Shown here: positions 6,739-10,365 of the stretch, piece after piece
Layout: the number at the start of each line of letters is the position of its first letter
Position numbering within the stretch: position 1 is the stretch's first letter
Source: Pseudomonadales bacterium
GTDB lineage: Bacteria; Pseudomonadota; Gammaproteobacteria; Pseudomonadales; IMCC2047
NCBI GenBank assembly: GCA_021736745.1
Contig: JAIPFG010000085.1
Coordinates: 1 to 10,365 of the forward strand
Length of the DNA: 10,365 nt
Direction of reading: 5' to 3'
Translations under genes and position numbers: made by a program
The notes under the pieces: generated by a model
The model's database searches: none
The model's input: only the letters and a program-made list of their open reading frames with translations
What the model was told of the DNA's origin: nothing

Positions 6739-7772
6739 GTCAACAACCCTATCCCATCCACTACTGGGAAGCCCCCCAGAGTGATGAGATTGGCGAAACC
6801 CTCGAACAGTTTCTAGAACAGCTGGAATGTCCTACCTGGATTTATTTCCCAGGAGAAGATAATACCCGATGCCGTGTTGTCACCACTCTCTTGCATGGTA
6901 ATGAGCCCTCTGGCCTGTACGCAATACATCAATGGATTCTCTCTCACGAAACCCCAGCTACCGACCTCTATTGTTTTCTCGGGTCAGTCAGTGCTGCCAA
7001 ACATCCCCCAGCCCGATTCCATCACCGTATGGTGCCCGGAAGGCGTGATCTCAACCGCTGTTTCCGGCCACCCTATAACGATGAGGAAGGCCTCATCGCC
7101 GCTGATCTGCTGCATCGTATCACCAGTGTTCAGCCGGAAGCAGTGATCGATATTCACAATACCTCTGGCGCGGGTCCTTCCTTTGCCATCAGCACCGAGC
7201 TCAATCAGAAACACATTGCCGTTAGCACACTTTTCACCAATCGATTAGTGGTTACGGACTTAAGACTGGGCTCTCTCATGGACTTTGACGAAGGTGATTT
7301 TTCAATCACTACTATTGAATGCGGTGGCGCACACGACCCTCAAGCACACACTTTGGCGTATGAGGGGTTTAAGCGGTTTGCCCTCACCCCACATCTTTTT
7401 GAAGATGGCATAGACCAGAAGAAAACCAGCGATATTGACCTTTACCAACACCCTATTCGGGTCGAACTGATTGAGGGTACTGGACTTGCCTTTGCCAATA
7501 CCGCCGTGGAAGGTGCCGATATCACCCTGCATCAGGACGTTGAACGTTATAACTTCGGCCCCATATGTCGGGGCACTAATCTTGGTTGGCTCGGCGCAAA
7601 AGGTTTGGCTTCACTGGTGGCACGCGACGCCCGAGGTTACGACCATGTCAGCCATTATTTTGAATTACAAGGCAACTGCCTTATTACAAAGCAGGATTTA
7701 AAACTTTTTATGATCACCAAAAATGTTGCTATCGCCCTCTCCGATTGCCTTTTTTACCTCGCGCCGATTTAA
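6735..7772 (+). CDS. AstE/aspartoacylase-like zinc amidohydrolase
   Basis: A member of the M14-related succinylglutamate desuccinylase/aspartoacylase family, zinc enzymes that release the acyl group from N-acyl amino acids. Numbered from the ATG at 6735 (345 residues): zinc ligands in HGNEPSG (H54, E57) and DIHNT (H141), the substrate-binding DLNR (105-108), and the catalytic Glu in TIECGG (E195). The C-terminal beta domain follows (about 240-345). I prefer 6735 over the in-frame ATG at 6723 because it forms an ATGA overlap with the ligase stop and has GGAG (6725-6728) six bases upstream. It is not in an arginine succinyltransferase (ast) operon, so AstE itself is unlikely. Coupling to the ligase suggests it acts on the ligase's product or supplies its substrate. 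The exact acyl group is unknown. Confidence 0.88.
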   Translation: MSQQPYPIHYWEAPQSDEIGETLEQFLEQLECPTWIYFPGEDNTRCRVVTTLLHGNEPSGLYAIHQWILSHETPATDLYCFLGSVSAAKHPPARFHHRMVPGRRDLNRCFRPPYNDEEGLIAADLLHRITSVQPEAVIDIHNTSGAGPSFAISTELNQKHIAVSTLFTNRLVVTDLRLGSLMDFDEGDFSITTIECGGAHDPQAHTLAYEGFKRFALTPHLFEDGIDQKKTSDIDLYQHPIRVELIEGTGLAFANTAVEGADITLHQDVERYNFGPICRGTNLGWLGAKGLASLVARDARGYDHVSHYFELQGNCLITKQDLKLFMITKNVAIALSDCLFYLAPI

Positions 7773-7791
7773 CTGCTGGAAATTGCTTGTT

Positions 7792-7813
7792 GCGATAATT
7801 CCTATCGTCTTTT
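7792..7813 (+). terminator. Weak terminator after the zinc amidohydrolase gene
   Basis: CGATA (7793-7797) and TATCG (7803-7807) pair over a five-base loop, followed by TCTTTT. The stem is short but placed 20 bases after the stop. A second small hairpin (GAGCA/TGCTC, about 7824-7836) lies further on. Confidence 0.35.
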
Positions 7814-7937
7814 GTATTATACCGAGCAGTTTGCTCTTCCTCATTGCCCTAAAAACTTAAAATCACTCAAACCCTTTCTCTAAAATTTGGTCTTATAGAC
7901 ACACCGCAGTTCCAATTCTTCCCAGCATATGATTTAT

Positions 7938-8150
7938 ATGAGCAAGGTTATCCTCGAATCAATTATCACTTGCCCGAAATGCGGCCATCAGAAAGCGGAA
8001 GTGATGCCGACAGATGCTTGCCTATACTTTTATGAGTGTGAAGCCTGCCATGGCCTTTTAAAGCCAAAGGCTGGGGATTGTTGTCTCTTCTGTTCCTTTG
8101 GCTCAATGAAATGTCCGCCCATTCAGCAGCGGTTGGGTTGTTGTTACTAA
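7938..8150 (+). CDS. GDCCVxC-type small cysteine-rich protein
   Basis: A 70-residue product recognisable as the small conserved family defined by a GDCC-x-x-C signature, in which some members carry selenocysteine. It begins with a zinc-ribbon-like CPKC (12-15) and ECEAC (33-37), then MPTDACLYFYE (23-33), KPKAGDCCLFCSFGS (42-56) and KCPPIQ (58-63). Eleven of 70 residues are Cys. No TGA occurs in frame, so this is a cysteine form. A C-terminal CCY (68-70) adds two more cysteines close to the end. Function is unknown; metal binding or thiol chemistry is inferred. The ATG at 7938 aligns with family starts (VILESIITCP); the ATG at 7929 would add three residues. Neither has a clear ribosome binding site. 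It converges on hisC, 19 bases from its stop. Confidence 0.9.
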   Translation: MSKVILESIITCPKCGHQKAEVMPTDACLYFYECEACHGLLKPKAGDCCLFCSFGSMKCPPIQQRLGCCY

Positions 8151-8169
8151 GCCAACAAATTCCTAAGGA

Positions 8170-9228
8170 CTATCCAACGACTGTTTTCAACACTGCAACC
8201 AAACGATCACACTCTTGGTCGGTACCCACAGTAATACGCAAAAACTGGTCTATCCGCTCGCGGGCAAAGTGACGGACAATAACCGAATGCCGTCTAAGTG
8301 CCTGACTCAGTTGCGAGGCATCCTTTTTTGAATGACGGACAAACAAAAAATTCGCCTGGGAGGGTAATACTTCAAAACCTAAACCGGTTAAATTTTCCGC
8401 CAGCCTTTCCCGTGTCGTAATAATTTTTTTGCAGGTCTCTTCAAAATAGTGCCTATCTCGCATCGCGGCCACGGCTCCTACGATGGCCAATCGGCCTAAG
8501 GGGTAGGAATTAAAGCTATTTTTTATCCGCTCCAATGCCTCAATCAGCTTTTCGTTTCCCAGGGCGAAACCTACCCTGAGTCCCGCTAGCGAACGGGATT
8601 TTGACAGGGTTTGAATCACCAACAGATTGGGAAATTGTTGAATCAGGCTTACTGCAGATTCCCCGCCGAAATCAATATAGGCCTCATCAACAACGACAAC
8701 GGACTCGGTATTTTTTTCCAATAATTTAGTGATTGTACTTAGCGGTAACCCGCAACCCGTCGGGGCATTCGGATTAGGGAAAATGATACCCCCATTAGGG
8801 CGAATATAATCCTGCCAGTCAATCTGGAAGGTGTTGGTCAGGGGCACCGTCACATACTCAACCTGATACAGACCACAATAAACCGGGTAAAAACTGTAGG
8901 TGATATCAGGGAATAAAATCGGTTGCTTATGCTTAAGCAACGCCTGAAACGTGTGAGCGAGTACTTCGTCGGAACCATTTCCGACAAATACCTGCGTTGG
9001 TTGAATCTGGTAATAATCGGCGATGGCTGATCTCAACGCATCCGCATTGGGATCGGGATAAAGCCGTAAAACATCCGTCGCTTCATCATGCAGTACCTTG
9101 AGTACAGCCGGGGAAGGCCCATAGGGATTTTCGTTAGTATTTAATTTTATTAAATTCGATACCTTCGGCTGCTCACCCGGCACGTAGGGGTCCAGCTTAC
9201 TGACAATCGAGCTCCAGTAACGACTCAT
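8170..9228 (-). CDS. hisC: Histidinol-phosphate aminotransferase
   Basis: HisC is a cytoplasmic PLP enzyme converting imidazole-acetol phosphate and glutamate to histidinol phosphate in histidine synthesis; some paralogues act on aromatic amino acids. The 352-residue length is standard. Seen: LDPYVPGEQP (12-21), LNTNENPYGPSP (29-40), GNGSDEVL (83-90), NPNAPTG (152-158), DEAYIDF (181-187), the PLP-lysine motif LSKSRSLAGLRVG (208-220) with K210, and the C-terminal LRITVG (330-335). The start ATG at 9228 is near the family's usual beginning; GGA lies about nine bases upstream. The gene is not with other his genes here, and lies 126 bases downstream of the RegA-type regulator on the same strand, so it may have its own promoter. 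No clear terminator follows. Confidence 0.95.
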   Translation of the reverse strand: MSRYWSSIVSKLDPYVPGEQPKVSNLIKLNTNENPYGPSPAVLKVLHDEATDVLRLYPDPNADALRSAIADYYQIQPTQVFVGNGSDEVLAHTFQALLKHKQPILFPDITYSFYPVYCGLYQVEYVTVPLTNTFQIDWQDYIRPNGGIIFPNPNAPTGCGLPLSTITKLLEKNTESVVVVDEAYIDFGGESAVSLIQQFPNLLVIQTLSKSRSLAGLRVGFALGNEKLIEALERIKNSFNSYPLGRLAIVGAVAAMRDRHYFEETCKKIITTRERLAENLTGLGFEVLPSQANFLFVRHSKKDASQLSQALRRHSVIVRHFARERIDQFLRITVGTDQECDRLVAVLKTVVG

Positions 9229-9278
9229 AAAAAAATCCAGATCAATATGACTTAGTGCGGGCTTGATCCGCCTATGCT

Positions 9279-9311
9279 GTTTAAAGCGAATATCCTAGCA
9301 GGATTTTAAAC
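9279..9311. repeat. Nested inverted repeats between the regulator and hisC
   Basis: GTTTAAA (9279-9285) and TTTAAAC (9305-9311) enclose ATCCT (9292-9296) and AGGAT (9300-9304). The two pairs have centres three bases apart, so they would form one hairpin with a bulge. Read on the minus strand it lies 44 bases after the regulator's stop and could slow transcription, but no good T run follows. Its role is unclear. Confidence 0.3.
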
Positions 9312-9354
9312 GCGATTCCTTCAATATATTGTTGAGGCAAGGACGATGTAAAGA

Positions 9355-9885
9355 CTACCGCTTTACCGGTCGCTTTTGCAGTTTTCGTTGCAATGTTCTT
9401 CGATGCATTCCCAATGCTCTGGCAGTCGCCGACACATTACCTTCATTTTCGGTGAGCACCTTTTGAATATGCTCCCATTCTAGACGGTTAACGGAGACCG
9501 GATTATCGACAACATCAATATCCACCGCTGTCTGTTCATTAAACGCTGCCATAATATCGTCTGCATTGGCCGGTTTGCACAGATAATTCGAGGCGCCCAG
9601 CTTCATGGCCTGCACAGCGGTGGCAATGCTGGAATACCCGGTTAAGATGACAATATTGAGGTTTGGACTAAGTTTCAGCAGTTCCGGTAAGAGCTGCAAC
9701 CCGGATTCGTTAATCATTTTTAAATCCAGTGTTGCCCGGTCTGGCTGAAAATTTCGCACCTGTTGCAAAGCTTCTTCTGCATTGTGCGATTGCTCGACTT
9801 CCAGGCCTCGTTTGCGCAGAGAACGTGCCAAAACCTGAGTAAATACCGGGTCGTCATCTATCACCAACACACGATTATTCAGCAT
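9355..9885 (-). CDS. ActR/RegA (PrrA/RoxR) type redox response regulator
   Basis: A two-domain regulator of the RegA/ActR/PrrA/RoxR group, which controls respiration and other redox-linked genes on signals from a RegB-type kinase. The receiver domain (1-120) has the acidic pair DD (11-12), phosphorylation site D54 in ATLDLKM, T82 in LTGYSSIATAV and K104 in LCKPANADD. The 176-residue length is typical. The C-terminal Fis-type helix-turn-helix (about 140-172) reads GNVSATARALGMHRRTLQRKLQK, close to the family's highly conserved DNA-binding helix. The Pro that usually follows the phospho-Asp by four places is Ile58 here. The start (ATG 9885) overlaps the kinase stop by 7 bases (ATGCTGA), with AAAAGG seven bases upstream inside the kinase gene, so the two are translationally coupled. 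Confidence 0.93.
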   Translation of the reverse strand: MLNNRVLVIDDDPVFTQVLARSLRKRGLEVEQSHNAEEALQQVRNFQPDRATLDLKMINESGLQLLPELLKLSPNLNIVILTGYSSIATAVQAMKLGASNYLCKPANADDIMAAFNEQTAVDIDVVDNPVSVNRLEWEHIQKVLTENEGNVSATARALGMHRRTLQRKLQKRPVKR

Positions 9886-10364
9886 GACTCAGCCTTTTCC
9901 AATGGCACGCTTAGTTCAGTCAAGGTACCCCCCTGCTCATGGTTATAAAGCGCTACCTGACCTTTGAACCGAGCCACGGTAGCGTGAGATAAAAACAGTC
10001 CTAAACCAATACCCTTACGCTTGGTGGTCACAAAAGGCTTACCTATTTGTTCTGCAATGGCCATTGGGATGCCTTCCCCATAATCACGGATGGTTAAAAG
10101 CATTTTCTCCAGATCCCAAGAGAGCCCAATATCCACCTGTTGCGGACTGGCATCGCCAGCATTATTCAGCAAATTGATGATGGCTTGGTTCATAGTTTCA
10201 TCCACGCGCAGGTAAGGACTTTCTCCTGCTGTTTCCAAACAAAACTGGTTGTGCACCTCAGGGCGCATCAGCTGCCAACGCTCTAGTAAGGAATGGATAT
10301 ACGCCACCACAGCCACTTTTTCGCCTGTCTCACGGGTACTGGCCTCAGATTTCTCCACCATATT
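9879..10364 (-). CDS. RegB/PrrB/RoxS-like sensor kinase, C-terminal part
   Basis: The ATPase (HATPase_c) end of a sensor histidine kinase, with the N-terminal membrane sensor and phospho-His box beyond the right edge. The frame is open to the edge, so the ATG at 10361 need not be the start. Numbered from that codon: N box AIINLLNNAGDASP (60-73), G1 box DYGEGIP (93-99), F box GKPFVTTK (107-114) and G2 box GIGLGLFLSH (117-126). The NLLNNAGDASP form is characteristic of RegB/RoxS-like kinases. In RegB relatives the missing part has six membrane helices, a quinone-binding site and a redox-sensing Cys; none of this can be checked here. It would phosphorylate the regulator encoded directly downstream. 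Confidence 0.9.
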   Translation of the reverse strand, partial: NMVEKSEASTRETGEKVAVVAYIHSLLERWQLMRPEVHNQFCLETAGESPYLRVDETMNQAIINLLNNAGDASPQQVDIGLSWDLEKMLLTIRDYGEGIPMAIAEQIGKPFVTTKRKGIGLGLFLSHATVARFKGQVALYNHEQGGTLTELSVPLEKAESC

Positions 10365-10365
10365 T

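Noticed and set aside
5266..7772. Classical glutathione (gshA-gshB) or arginine succinyltransferase (ast) operon
   Set aside because: The ligase is GCS2-type rather than GshA, no GshB is present, and none of astA, B, C or D flanks the AstE-like gene.
7938..8150. Selenocysteine (in-frame TGA) in the GDCCVxC protein
   Set aside because: All signature positions are TGT or TGC and the frame has no TGA, so this copy uses cysteine only.
1..10365. Mobile element, CRISPR array, prophage or defence island
   Set aside because: No transposase, integrase, tandem repeat-spacer pattern or defence protein motif was found on either strand; the genes are typical chromosomal ones.

Overview
The window reads as ordinary chromosomal DNA of a gammaproteobacterium, probably aquatic and able to use low oxygen or nitrogen oxides. 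That placement rests on protein family content: a RegB/RegA (PrrBA, RoxSR) redox two-component pair, an NnrS protein behind an FNR/DNR-type operator, a GDCCVxC small protein, and a Pseudomonas-like M48 peptidase. No genus can be named safely. Genes are densely packed on both strands. I see no mobile element, tRNA, rRNA, CRISPR array or phage gene.

Layout. 2-1264 (+) is the 3' part of an M48 zinc metalloprotease cut by the left edge. 1377-2582 (+) is nnrS, with a near-consensus FNR/DNR half-site pair and a -10 hexamer at class II spacing. 2611-3000 (-) is a YkvA/DUF1232 membrane protein, convergent with nnrS and ending inside its own terminator hairpin. 3019-3443 is non-coding. 3444-3557 (+) is an unlisted 37-residue cysteine-rich microprotein followed by a strong terminator. 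3632-5167 (-) is a gamma-glutamyltransferase-like enzyme with no signal peptide. It is divergent from a two-gene operon with an ATGA overlap: a GCS2-type glutamate-amine/cysteine ligase (5266-6738) and an AstE/aspartoacylase-like zinc amidohydrolase (6735-7772). 7938-8150 (+) is a small GDCCVxC protein. 8170-9228 (-) is a stand-alone hisC. 9355-9885 (-) and 9879-10364 (-, cut by the right edge) are the RegA-type regulator and the catalytic end of its RegB-type kinase, coupled by a 7-base overlap.

Two themes connect the genes. First, redox and nitric oxide physiology: nnrS with an anaerobic-type promoter, the RegBA pair, and two very cysteine-rich small proteins. Second, and most worth attention, the trio at 3632-7772. 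A ligase that can make gamma-glutamyl or similar amide bonds, a zinc hydrolase for N-acyl amino acids, and a cytoplasmic GGT-fold hydrolase lacking a full lid loop share one divergent promoter region. I infer a small dedicated pathway that builds and breaks a gamma-glutamyl (or N-acyl amino acid) compound inside the cell. The substrate cannot be read from the sequence.
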